A stretch of 64,000 nucleotides of DNA, from positions 317,914 to 381,913 of the forward strand of contig SZWC01000507.1 of assembly GCA_023375785.1 (NCBI GenBank), in the 5' to 3' direction. The DNA is from Penium margaritaceum. Taxonomy: Eukaryota > Streptophyta > Zygnematophyceae > Desmidiales > Peniaceae. Numbering within the stretch: position 1 is the first letter of the stretch; each line of letters opens with the position of its first letter. Under the pieces are notes generated by a model. The model had not been told where the DNA came from. It made no database searches and saw nothing but the letters and a program-made list of their open reading frames with translations. Position numbers and translations under genes: made by a program. This document shows, in pieces, positions 25,501 to 40,500 of this stretch.

Positions 25501-28500
25501 AAAGGTCAGAGGGTGGAACAATGATTTAGGAACACTAGTTTTCGACTAGCAAGTACTAAGACCTTCAATCAGTAGTTGCACGGTGTGGCTATCATGCACA
25601 ATGACCAAGCATAGTAGGCATATGTCACTGACCATAACCAATTTAATTTCACTATGTTTGGTCAACGCTGACAACTCATAGTACAAGTCACAAGTGGTCA
25701 GAGGGGAAAACAACCGTTTGGAAGTACTAGTCATCGACTATCAAGTCGAAAGACCCTGAATACGTAGTGGCACGGTGTGACTACCATGCACAATGACCAT
25801 CAAAAGTAGGAATATGTAAGTGACCATGACCAAAGAAATTCAGTATGTGTCGTCAACGTTGCCAACTTATTATACGAGTCACAAATGGTCAGAGGGGGAA
25901 ACAATTGTTTGGGAATACTATTTATAAACTAGCAAGTACAAAGATCTTCAATACGTAGTGCCACAGTGTGGCTACCATGCACAGTGACCACGAAAAGTAG
26001 GCATATGTCATTGACCATGACCAAAGAAGTTCACTATGTGTGATCAACGTTGACAAATCATAATACATGTCACAAATGGTCAGAAGGGGGAAACAATGGT
26101 TTAAAAATAGAATCCATCAACTAACCAGTACAAAGACCTTCAATAAGTAGTGGCACAGTGTGGCTACCATGCACAATGACCAACCAATGTAGGCATTTGT
26201 CACTGACCATGACCAAATAATGTCACAATGTGTGGTCAATATTGACAACTCATAATACGAGTCACAAATAGTCAGAGGGGGAAAAATGGTTTTTGAATAC
26301 AAGTCATTGAGTAGCCAGTACAAAGACCTTCAATACGTAGTGGCATGGTGTGTCTACCATGCACAATGCCCAAGAAAAGCAGGCATATGTCACTGACCAT
26401 GACCAAAGAATTTCACTATGTGTCGTCAACATTGCCAAATCAAAATACAAGTCACAAATAGTCAGAGGGGCAAAAAATGGTTGGAAAATACTTGTTATCA
26501 ACTAGCAAGTACTAAGACCTTCAATGAGTAGTTGCACGGTGTGGCTACCATGCACTATGACCAACCAAAAGTAGGCATATGTCACTGATCATGACCAAAG
26601 AAACTCACTATGTGTGGTTAATGTTGATAACTCATAAGACGAGGCACAAATGGTCATATGGAGGAACAATGGTTCAGGAACACTAGTTTAAGACCTTTAA
26701 TAATTAGCGGCACGGTGTGGCTATCATGCACAATGACCAACCAAAGTAGGCATGTGTCCCTGGCCTTGATCCAAAAATTTCACTATGTGTGGTCAACGTT
26801 GACAACTCACAGTACAAGTCACAAATGGTCACAGCGGGTAACAATTATTTGAAAACAATAGTTATGGACTCGAAAGTAGAAAGACACTGAATACGTAGTG
26901 GCACAGTGTGGCTACAATGCACAAGGATAAACCAAAGTAGGCACATCTCACTGACCATGACCAAAGATATTCACTATGTGTGGTCAACGTTGAAAAATCA
27001 TAACACATGTCACAAATGGTCACAATGGGAAAACAATGGATTTAAAATACAATTCATCCACTAGCCAGTACAAAAACCTTCAATATGTAGTGGCAAGGTG
27101 CGGCAACCAAAAACAATGACCAACCAATATAGGCATATGTCAATGACCATGACGAAATAATTTCACAATGTGTGGCTAACGTTGACAACTCGTCATACGA
27201 GTCACAAATGATCAGAGGGGGAAACAATGGTTTTGGAATACACGTCATTGACTAGCCAGTACAAAGAACTTCAATATGTAGTGGCACGGTGTGTCTACCA
27301 TGCACAGTGACCAACCAAGGAAGGCATATGTCACTGACCATGACCAAAGAATTTCACTATGTGTGGTCAACGTTGCCAAATCATAAGACGAGTCACAAAT
27401 AGTCAGAGGGTCAAACAATGGTTGGAAAATACTGGTTATCAACTAGCACGTACAAAAACCTTCAATAAGTAGTGGCACGGTGTGGCTACCATGAACAATG
27501 ACCAACCAAAGCAGGCATATGTCACTCACCATGATCAAAGAATTTCGCTATGTGTGGTCAACGTTGATGACTCATAATACGAGACACAAATGGTCAGATG
27601 GGGTAACACTGGGTTTGGAATACATGTTATCAACTAGCAAGTACAAAGACCTTCAATAAGAAGTAGCATGGTGTGGCTACCATGCACAATGAATAACCAA
27701 AACAGGCATATAGCACTGACCATGCCCAAAGAATTTAACTATATGTCGTCAACGTTGACAACTCATAATTACACGTCATGAATTTCCATAAGGGGAAACA
27801 ATGGTTTGATAATACCAGTTATTAGCTAGCAAGTACCAAGAACTTCAATAAGTAGTGGAACGGTGAGCCTACCATGCACAAGGACCAACCAAAGTAGGCA
27901 TATGCCAGTGACCATGACCTAACAATAGCACTATGTGTGGTCAACGTTGACAACTCATAGTACGAGACACAAATGGTCAGAGGGGGAAATAATGGTTTGG
28001 AAATAGTTTGTTTCATCTAGCAAGTACAAACTCCTCCAATAAGTAATGGCACGGCGTGGCTACCATGCACAATGACCACCCAAAATAGGCATATGTCACC
28101 AGCCATGACCAAAGAATTTAACTATGTGGGGTCAAAGTTGACAACTCATAATACGAGTCACAAATGGTCAAACGGGGGGACAATGGTTTGGAAATACTTG
28201 TTATCGACTAACAAGTACGCAGAGCTTTAACAAGTAGTGGCACAGTGTGGCTACCATGCACAATGACCAACCAAAGGAGGAAAATGTCACTGACCATGAC
28301 CAAATAAACTCAATATGTGTGGTCAACCTTGATAACTCATAAGATGAGTAAAAAATGTAATGAAGGTGGAACAATGGTTAAAGAACACTAGTTTCCGACT
28401 AGCAAATACTAAGACATTCAATAAGTAGCGGAACGGTGTGGCTATCATGCACAATGACCAACCAAAGTAGGCATATGTCACTGACCATGACCAAATAATT

Positions 28501-31500
28501 TCACGGTGTGTGTTCAACAATGACAACTCATAGTACAAGTCACAAATGCTCAGAGGGGGAAACAATAGTTTGAAAGTAATTTGTATTGAATAGCAAGTAG
28601 AAATACCCTGAATACGTAGCGGCACGGTATGACTACCATGCACAATGACCATCAAGAGGAGGCATATGTCAGTGAACATGACCAAAGAAACTCACTTTGT
28701 GTCGTCAACGTTGCGAACTCATAATACGAGTCACAAATGGTTAGAGGGGGAAACAATGGTTTCAGAGTACTAGTTATTAACTAGCAAGTACAAAGACCTT
28801 CAATTATTAGTGGCACATTGTGGCTACCATGCACAATGACCAACCAAAGTAGGCATATGTCAGTGACCATGACCAAAGAATTTCACTATGTGCGGTCAAT
28901 GTTGACAAACAATAATATGTGTCACACATGATCAGAAGGGGGAAACAATGGTTTTGACATACAAGTCATCCACTAGCCAGTACACAGACCTTCAATAAGT
29001 AGTGCCAAAGTGTGGCTACCACACACAATGACCAACAAATGTAGGCATATGTCACCGACCATGACAAAATCATTTCACTCTGTGTGGTCAACGTTCACAA
29101 CTCATGATACGAGTCACAAATGGTCAGAGGAGGACACAGTTGTTTTGGAATACAAGTCATCGACTAGCCAGTACAAAGACCTTCAATAGGTAGTGGCACG
29201 GTGTGGCTACCATGCACAATAACCAAGCAAAGCAGGCATATGTTACTGACCATGACCAAAGAATGTCAATATGTGTGGTCAACATTGCCAAATCATAATA
29301 CGAGTCACAAATGGTCAGAGGGGCAGACAATGGTTGGAAAACTTTGGTTATTAACTAGAAAGCACAAAGACGTTCAGTAAGTAGTAGCACGGTGTGGCTA
29401 CCATGGACAATGACCATCCAAAGTAGGCATATGTCAGTGACCATGACCAAAGAAATTCATTATGTGTCGTCAACGTTGCCAGCTCATTATACGAGTCACA
29501 AATGGTCAGAGGGGAAAGAAATGGTTTGGGAATACTAGTTATCAACTAGCAAGTACAAAGACCTTCAATTAGTAGTGGCAAAGTGTGGCTACCATGCACA
29601 ATGACCAACAAAAGTAGGCATGTATCACTGACCATGACCAAAGAATTCCACAATCTGTGGTAGACATTGACAAATTATAGTGTTTACCACAAATGGTCTG
29701 AAGGGCGAAAAAATGGGTTTGGAATACAAGTCATCGACTAGCCAGTACAAAAAATTTCAATATGTAGTGGTACTGTGTGGCTACAACGCACAATGACCAA
29801 CCGATGTAGGCAATTGTCACTGATCATGACCAAAGAATTTCACTATGTGTGGTCAACGTTGCCAAATCATAATACGAGTCACAAATAGTCAGAGGGACAA
29901 ACAATGGTTGGAAAACTCTGGCTATGAACTAGCAAGTACAAAGACCTTCAATAAGTAGTCGCACGGTGTGGTTACCATGCACAATGACCAACCAAAGTTG
30001 GCATACGTCACTGACCGTGAAAGAAGAATTTCACTGTGTGGTCAACATTGATGACTCATAATACGAGAAACAAATGGTCAGATGGGGAAACATTGGGTTC
30101 GGAATACTGGTTATCGGCTAGTAAGTACAAAGATTTCAATCAGAAGTAGCACAGTTTGGCTACCATGCACAATGATCATCCAAAGTAGGCATATGTCACT
30201 GACCATGACGACAGAGATTCACCATGTGTCGTCAATATTGCCAACTCATAATACGAGTCACAAATGGTCAGATGGGGAAACAATGGTTTGGGAATACTAG
30301 TTATCAACTAGCAAGTGCTAAGACCTTCAATCAATAGTGGCACAGTGTGACTAACATGCACAATGACCAACCAATGTAGGTATATGTCACTTACCAAGAC
30401 CAAAGAATGTCACTATGTGTGGTCAACGCTGACAAATCATAATACGTGTTACAAATGGTCAGAGGGGGAAACAATGGGTTTGGAATACAAGTCATTGACA
30501 TGCCAGTATAAAAACCTTCAATAAGTAGTGGCACAGTGTGGCTACCATGCACAATGACCAACCAAAGCAGGCATATGTCACTGACCATGACCAAAGAATT
30601 TCACTATGTGTGGTCAACGTTGCCAAATCAAAATACGAGTCACAAATAGTCAGAGGGGCAAACAATGGTTGGAAAAAACTAGTAATCAACTAGCAAGTAC
30701 AAAGACCTTCAATAAATAGTAGCACGGTGTGGATACCATGCACAATAACCAAAAAACGTTGGCATATGTCCCTCACCATAACCAAAAAATATCACTATGT
30801 GTGGTCAATGTCGACAACTCGTAATACGAGACACAAATGGTCAGGTGGGGAAACAGTGGGTTGGGAATACTGGTTATTTACTAGCAAGTACAAATACCTT
30901 CAATAAGAAGTAGCACGGTGTGGCAACCATGTACAATGAATAACCAAAGTAGGAATATGGCACTGACCATGACAAAGGAATTTAACTACATATTGTGAAC
31001 GTTGACAACTCATAATAGGAGTCACAAGTGGTTGAAGGGGAAACAATGGTTTGGGAGTACCGGTTATTGTAAAGCAAGTACAAAGAACTTCAATTTGCAG
31101 TGGCACGGTGTGGCTACCATGCACAATGACCAACCAAAGTAGGCATATGTCACTGACCATATGTGTGGTCAACGTTGACAACTCATAGTACGAGTCACAA
31201 ACGGTCACAGGGGAAAATAATGGTTTGGAAATAATATTCTTTGTCTAGCCAGTACAAAGACCTTAAATAAGTAGTGGCACGGCATGGCTACCATGCACAA
31301 TGACCACCCAAAGTAGGAATATGTCACTAGCCATGACTGAAGAATTTCACTATGTGTTGTCAACTCATAATATGAGTCACAAATGTCTAAAGGGGGGAAC
31401 AATGGTTTGGAAATACTAGTTATTGAATAGCAAGTACAAAGACATTTAATAAATAGTGGCAGGCATATGTCACTTACCATGACCAAATAATTTCACTATG

Positions 31501-34500
31501 TGTGGTCAACGTTGCCAAATCATGATAGGGGTCACAATTAGTCAGGGGGGCAAACAATGGTTGGAAAATACTGGTTATCAACTAGCACGTACAAAGACGT
31601 AGTAGTACGGTGTGGCTACTATGCACAATGACCAACCAAAGTTGGCATCTGTCACTGACCATAACCAAAGAATTTCACTATGTTTGGTCAACGCTGATGA
31701 CTCATAATACGAGACATAAGTGGTCAGATGGGGAAACACTGGGTTGGGAATAATTGTTATCGACTAGCAAGGACAAAGACCTTCAATAAGGAGAAGCACG
31801 GTGTGGCTACCATGCACAATGACTAACCAAAGTAGGCATATGGCACTGACAAGGACCAAGGAATTTAACTATATGTTGTTAACATTGACAACTCACAACA
31901 CTAATTACAAATGGTCAGAAGGGGAAACAATGGTTTGGGAATACCAGTTACTAACTAGCACGTACAAAGAACTTCAATTAGAAGTTGGAGGTGTGGCTAC
32001 CATGCACAATGACCAACCAAAGTAGGCATATATCAGTGACCATAACCAAAGAATATCACTATGTGTGGTCAACGTTGACAACTCATAATACGAGTCACAA
32101 ATGGTCAGAGGGGAAAACAATGGTTTAAAAATAATATTTTCATCTAGCAAGTACAAATACCTTCAATACGTTGTTGCAAGACGTGGCTAACATGCACAAT
32201 GATTACCCAAAGTAGGCAGATGTTGCTAGCCATGACCAAATAGTCTCAATTTGTGTGGTCAACGTTGACAACTCATAATAAATGTCACAAATGGTCAAAT
32301 TGGGGAACAATGGTTAGGAAATACTAGTTATTGACTAGCAAGAACAAAGAGATCAAAAAAGTAGTTGCACGGTGTGGCTACAATGCACAATGACAAACAA
32401 AAGTAGGCATATGTCACTGACCTTGAACAAATCAATTCACTATGTGTGGTCAACGTTGACAACTCATAGTACAAATCGCAAATGGTCAGAGGGGGAAACA
32501 ATGGTTTGGAAATACTAGGTATCCACTAGAAAGTAGAAATACCCTTAATAAGTAGTGGCACAGTTTGACTACCATGCACAATGACCATCCAAAGTAGGCA
32601 TATGTTGGTGACCATGGCCAAAAAAAATCACTTAGTGTCGTCAATGTTTCCCTCTCATAGTACGAGTCACAAATGGTCAAAGGGGCAAAAAATGGTGTGG
32701 GAATTCTTTTCATCAACTAGCAAGTACAAATACCTTTCATTAGTAGTGCCACCGTATGGCTACCATGCACAATGACCAACCAAAGTAGGCATATTTCACT
32801 GACCATGACCAAAGAATTTCACTTTGTGTGGTCAATGTTGTCAAATCATAATATGTGTCACAAATGGCCAGAAGAGGGAAACAATGGTTTTGGAATACAA
32901 GTCATCGACTAGCCAGTACAAATACCTTCAACAAGTGTTAGCACGGTGTGGCCACCACGCACAATGACCAACCGATGTAGGCATATGTACTGACCATGAC
33001 CAAATACTTTCACAATGTCTGTTCAACGTTGACAACTCATAACACAAGTCAGACATGGTCAGAGGGGGGAACAATGGTTTTGGAATACAAGCAATTGACT
33101 AGCAAGTACAAAGAACTTCAATAAGTAGTGGTAAGGTGTGGCTACCATGCACAGTGACAAACCAAAGCACGCTTATGTCCCTGACCATAACCAAAGAATT
33201 TCACTATGTGTTGTCAACGTTGCCAAATCATAGTACGATTCACAAATAGTCAGAGGGGAAAACAATGGTTGCAAAATAATGTTTATCAACTAGAAAGTAC
33301 AAAGACCTTCGATCATTAGTAGCACGGTGTGACTATCATGCACAATGACCAACAAACGTTGGCATATGTCACTGACCATAACCAAAGAATTTCACTTTGT
33401 GTGGTCAATGTTGACGACTCGTTACAAGACACAAATGGTCTGATGGGGAAACACTCAATCGGGAATACTGGTGATAGACTAGCAAGTACAAAGACCTTCA
33501 ATAAGAACTAACACGGTGTGGCTGCCATGCACAATGACTAACCAAAGTAGGCATATGGCACTTACAATGACCAAAGAATTCAACTAAATGTTGTCAACGC
33601 TGACAAATCATAATACGAGTCACAAATGGTCTGAAGGGGAAAAATAGTTTGATAATACCAGTTATTATCTAGCAAGTACAAAGAACTTCAATTAGTAATG
33701 GCACGGTGTGGCTAGCATGCACAATGACCAGCCACAGTAGGTATATGTCAGTGACCATGACCAAACAACATCACTATGTGTGGTCAACGTTGACAACTCA
33801 TAATACGAGTCACAAACGGTCAGAGGGGGGAATAATTATTTGGAATTACTTTTTTTTGTCTAACAAGTACAAAGACCTTTAATAAGTAGTAGCACGGTGT
33901 GGCTACTATGCACAATGACCACCCAAAGTGGGCATATGTCTCTAGCCATGACCAAAGAGTTTCACTATGTATGGTTAACATTGACAACTCATAATACAAG
34001 TCAAAAATGGTCAAAGAGGGGAACAATGGTTTCGAAATACTAGTTACTACTTGTTATCGACTAACAAGTAGAAAGGTCTTCAGTAAGTAGTGGCACGGTG
34101 TGGCTACCATGCACTATGACCAACCAAAATAAGCATATGTCACTGACCATAACCAAAGACACTCACTATGTGGGGTCAACGTTGATAACTCAAAATACGG
34201 GTCACAAATGGTCAGAGGGTTAAAAAATGGTTTAAAAACACTAGTTTTTGGCTTGCAAGTACTAAAACTTTCAATGAGTAGTGGCACCGTGTGGCTATCA
34301 TGCACAATGACCAACCAAAGGAGGCATATGTCACTGACCATGACCAAATAACTTCACTATGTGTGGTCAACATTTACAATTCCTAGTACAAGTCACAAAT
34401 GGTCAGAGGGGGAAACAATTGCTTGGAAATATTAGTTATTGACTAGCAAGTACAAAGACCCTGAATACGTAGTGGCACGGCGTGACTACCATGCAGAATG

Positions 34501-37500
34501 ACCATCCAAAGTAGGCATATGTCAGTGACCATGACCAAAGAAATTCACTATGTGTCGTCAACATTGACAACTCATATTACGAGTCACAAACGGTCAGAGG
34601 GAGAAAAAATGGTTTGGAAATAATACTTTTGTCTAGCAAGTACAAAGACCTTCAATAAGTAGTGGCACGGCATGGCTACCATGCACAATGACAACCCAAA
34701 GTAGGCACATGTCAGTAGCCATGACCAAAGAATTCCATTTTGTGTGGTGAACGTTGACAACTCATTATACGAGTCACAACAGATCAAAGGGGGTGAGGAC
34801 AATGGTTTGGAAATACTAGTTATTGACTAACAAGTACAAATAGCTTTCATAAGTAGTGGCACGGTGTGGCTACCATGCACTATAACCAACCAAAGTAGGC
34901 ATATGTCACTGACCATGACCAAAGAAACTCACTATGTTTGGTCAACGTCGATAATTCATAAGACGGTTTAGGAATGGTCAAAGGGTGGAACAATGGTTTA
35001 GAAACACTAGTTTCCCACTAGCAAGTACTAAGACCTTCAATAAGTAGTGGCACGGTGTGGCTGTCATGCACAATGACCAACCAAAGTAGGCATGTTTCAC
35101 TGACCATGACCAAATAACTTCCCCATGTATGGTCAATATTGACAACTCATAGTACAGGTCAGAAATGGTCAGAGGGGGAAACAATGGTTTAGAAATACTA
35201 GTTACCAACTAGCAAGTAGAAAGACACTGAAAACATAGTGGCACGGTGTGACTACCATGCACAATGACCATCCAAAGTAGGCATATGTCAGTGACCATGA
35301 CCAAAGAAATTCACTATGTGTCGTCAACGTTGCCAACTCATAATACAAGTCACAAATGGTCAGAGGGGGAAACAATGGTTTTGGAATACTAGTTATAAAC
35401 TAGAAAGTACAAAGACACTCAATTATTTGTGGCACAGTGTGCCTACTATGCACAATGACCAACTAAATCACGCATGTGTTACTGACCATGACCAAATAAT
35501 TTCACTATGTGTGGCCAACGTTGACAAATCATAATGCGTGTCACAACTGGTCAGAAGGGGAAAACAATGGTTTTGGAAAACAAGTCATCGACTAGCAAGT
35601 ACAAAGACCTTCAATAAGTAGTGGCACGGTGTGGCGACCATGCACAATGACCAAATAATTTAGGCATATGTTTCTGACCATGACCAGATAATTTGACAAT
35701 GTGTGGTCAATACTGACAACTCATAATACGAGTCACAAATAGTCAGAGGGGCAAACAATGATTGGAAAACATTGGTTATGAACTAGCAAGTACAAAGACC
35801 TTCAATAAGTAGTAGCACGGTGTGGCTACCATGCACAATGATCATCCAAAATTGGCATATGTCACTGACCATAACCGAAGAATTTCACTATGTGTGGTCA
35901 ACGTTGATGACTCATAATACGAGACACAAATGGTCAGACGGGAAAACACTAGGTTGGGAATACTGGTTATGGACTAGCAAGCAAAAAGACCTTCAATAAG
36001 AAGTAGCGGTGTGGCTACCATGCACGATGACTAACCAAAGTAGGCACATGGCACTGACCATGACCGAAGAATTGAATTATATGTTGTCAACGTTGACAAC
36101 TCTTAAAACGAGTCACAAATGGTCAGAAGGGGAAACAATGGTTAGGGAATCCCGGTCATTATCTATTGATTACAAAGAACTTCAATCAGTACTGGCACGG
36201 TGTGGCTACCATGCACAATGACCAACCAAAGTAGGAATATGTCAGTGACCATGACCAAAGAGTATCACTATGTGCGGTCAATGTTGATAACTCGTAATAC
36301 GAGTCAAAAATGGTCGGAGGGGGACATAATGGTTTGAAAACAATGTTTTTCACATAGCAAGTACAAATACATTCAGTAAGTAGTGGCACAGCGTGCCTAC
36401 CATGCACTATGACCAACCAAAGTAGGCGTATGTCACTGATCATGACCAAATAATTTCACTATGTGTGTTCAACGTTGACAACTCATCGTACAGGTCACAA
36501 ATGGTCAGAGGAGGAAACAATGGTTTGGAAAGAATAGTTATCGACTAGCAAGTAGAAACACCCTGAATACATAGTGGCACGGTGTGACTACCATGCACTA
36601 TGACCATCCAAAGCAGGCATATGTCAGTGACTATGACCAAAGAAATGCAATACGTGTCGTCAACGTGGCCAACTCATAAAATGAGTCACAAATGGTCAGA
36701 GGGGGAAACAATGGGTTGGGAATACTAGTTATCAACTAGCAAGTGCAAAGACCTTGAATAAGTAGTAGCAAAGAGTGACTACCATGCAGAATGGCCAACC
36801 AAAGTATGTGTATGTCACTGATCATGACCAAAACATTTCACTACGTGTGTTCAACATTGACAAATCATAATACGTGTCACAAATGGTCAAAAGGGGAAAA
36901 AAATTGTTTTGGGATACAAGTCATTGACTAGCCAGTACGAAGACCTTCAATAAGTAGTGGCAGGGTGTGGCTACCACGCATAATGACCAACAAATGTAGG
37001 CATATGTCACTGACCATGACCACATAATTTTACTATGTGTGGTCAACGTTGACAACTCACAAATACAAGTCGCAAACGATCAGAGGGGGAAACAATGATT
37101 CTGGAATGCAAGTCATCAACTAGCCAGTACAAGGAAATTCAATTATTAGTGGCACGGTGTGGCTACCATGCACAATGACCAACCTAAGCAGGCATATGTC
37201 ACTAACCATGACCAAACAATTTCACTATGTGTGGTCAACATTGACGACTCATAATACGAGAAACAAATGATCAGATGGAGAAACACTGGGTTGGGAATAC
37301 CGGTTATCCACTAGCAAGTACAAAGACCTTCAATAAGAAGTAGCATGGTGTGGCTACCATGAACAATGACTAGCAAAAGTAGGGATATGGTACTGACCAT
37401 GACCAACGAATTTCACTTTATGTTGTCAACGTTCACAAATCATCATGCATTCACAAATGGTCAGAAAGGGAAACAATGGTTTGGGAACACCAGTTGTTAA

Positions 37501-40500
37501 CTAGCAAGTAGAAAGAACTTCGATAAGAAGTGTCACGGTGTGGCTACCATGCACAATGACCAACCAAAGTAGGAATATGTCAGTGACCATGACGAAAGAA
37601 TATCAATATGTGTGGTCAACATTGACTACTCATAATACGAGTCACAAATGGTCATGGGCGGAAGTTATGGTTTGGAAATAACATTTTTCATCTAGCAAGT
37701 ACAAAGGCCTTTAAAAAGTAGTGGCACGGTGTGGCTACCATGCACATTGACCAACCAAAGTAGGCATATGTCACTGACCATGACCAAATAATTTCACTAT
37801 GTGTGTTCAATGTTGACAACTCATCGTACAGGTCACAAATGGTCAGAGGAGGAAACAATGGTTTGGAAACACTAGTTATCGACTAGCAAGTAGAAAGACA
37901 CTGGATACGTAGTGGCACGGTGTGACTACCATGCACTATGACCATCCAAAGTAGGCATATGTCAGTGACCACGACCAAAGAAACGCACTATGTGTTGTCA
38001 ACGTTGCCAGCTCATAATACAAGTCAGGAATGGTCAGAGGGGGAAATAATGGGTTGGGAATGCTAGTTATCAACTAGCAAGTACAAAGAACTTGAATTAG
38101 TAGTGGCACAGTGTGACTACCACGCAGAATGGCCAACTAAAGTATGCGTATATCACTGATCATAACCAAAGAATGTCACTATGTGTGTTCAACGTTGACA
38201 AGTAATAATATGTGTCACAAATGGTCAAAAGGGGGAAACAATGGTTTTGGGATACAATTCATCAAATTGCCAGCACAAAGACCTTCAATAATTAGTGGCA
38301 GGGTGTGGTTACCACGCACAATGACCAACCAATGCAGGCATATGTCACTGACCATGACCAAATAATTTTACAATGTGTGGTCAACGTTGACAACTTATAA
38401 TACGAGTCACAAATGATCAGAGGGGGAAACAATGATTTTGGAATACGAGTAATCGACAAGCCAGTACAAAGACATTCAGATATTAGTGTCACGGTGTGGC
38501 TACCATGCACAATGACCAACCGAAGAAGGCATATGTCAGTGACCATGACCAAAGAATTTCATTAGGTGTGGTCAACGTTGACGACTCATAATACGAGAAA
38601 CAAATGATCAGATGGAGAAACACTGGGTTGGGAATACCGGTTATCAACTAGCAAGTACAAAGACCTTCAATAAGAAGTAGCATGGTGAGGCTATCATAAA
38701 CAATGACTAACCAAAGTAGGCACATGGTACTGACCATGACCAACAAATTTAACTATATGCAGTCAACGTTCACAACTCATCATACATCCACAAATCGTCA
38801 GAAGGGGAAACAATGGTTTGGGAATACCAGTTATTAACTAGCAAGTAGAAAGAACTTTGATTAGTAGTGCCACGGTGTGGCTACCATGCACAATGACCAA
38901 CCAAACTAGGAATATGTCAGTGACCATGAAGAAAGAATATCAATGTGTGTGGTCAACGTTGAACCCTCATAATATGAGTCACAAATGGTCAGAGGGGGAA
39001 ACTATGGTTTAGAAGTAATGTTTTTCATCTAGCAAGTACACAGACCTTGAATAAGTAGTGGCACGGCGTGGCTACCATGCACAATGGCCACCCAAAGAAC
39101 GCAAATGTCACTAGCCATGACCAAAGAACTTCACTATGTGTGGTCAACGTTGACAACTCATTGCGAGAAACAAATGGTCAAAGGGGGGAAGAATAGTTTG
39201 GAAATACTTGTTATTGACTAGCAAGTACAAAGAGCTTTTAATACATAGTGGCACGGTCTGGCTACCATGCAGTATGACCAACCAAAGTAGGCACATGTTA
39301 CTGACCATGACTGAAAAGACTCACTACATGTGGTCAACGTTGATAACTCACAAGACAAGTCACAAATGGTCTGAGTGTGAAACAATGGTCTAGGAACACT
39401 AGTTTTGGACTAGCAAGTACCAAAACCTTCAATAAGTAGTGGCACGGTAATACTATCATGCACAATGACCAACCAAAGTAGGAATATGTCACTGACCATG
39501 ACCACGGAACTCCACTATGTGTGGTCAACATTGCCAACAAAAAATACGAGTCTCAAATGGTCAGAGGGGGAAACAATGGTTTGGGAATATTAGTTATCAA
39601 CTAGCAGGTACACAGACATTCAATTACTAGTGGCACAGTGTGGCTACCATGCACAATGACCAACTAAAGTAGGCATATGTCACTGACCATGAGCAAAGAA
39701 TTTCACTATGTGTGGTCAACATTGACGATTCATAATGCGAGACACAAATGGTCAAATAGGGAAACACTGGGTTGGGAGTACTGGTTATCGACTAGCAAGT
39801 ACAAAGACCTATAATAAGAAGTAGCACGGTGTGGCTACCATGCACAATGACTAATCAAAGTAGGCATATGGCACTGACAATGACCAAAGAAATGAACTAT
39901 ATGTTGTCAACGTTGACCACTCATAAAACGGGTCACAAATGGTCAGAAGGGGGAACAATTGTTTGTGAATACCAGTTATGAACTAGCAAGTACAAAGAAC
40001 TTCAATTAGTAGAGGCACGATGTGGCTACTATGCACAACAACCAACCAAAGTAGGCATATGTCAGTGACCATGACAACAAAATATCACTTTGTGTGGTCA
40101 GCGTTGATAACTCACAATACAAGTCACGAACGGTCAGAGGGGGAAACAATGGTTTGTAAATAATATTTTTTGCCTAGCAAGTACAAAGACCTTCAATACA
40201 TAGTGGCACGGCGTGGATACCATGCACAATGACCACCCAAAGTAGGCATATGTCACTAGCCATGACCAAAGAATTTCACCATGTGTGGTCAACGTTGACG
40301 ACTCATAATACGAGTCACAAATGGTCAAAGGGGAAACAATGGTTTGGAAATACTAGTTATTGACTAGCAAGTACAAAGAGCTTTAATAAGTAGTGGCACG
40401 GTGTGGCTACCATGCACAATGACCAACCAAAGTAGAAACATGTCACTGATCATGACCAAAGAAACTCACTATATGTGGTCAACGTCGATAACTCATAAGA

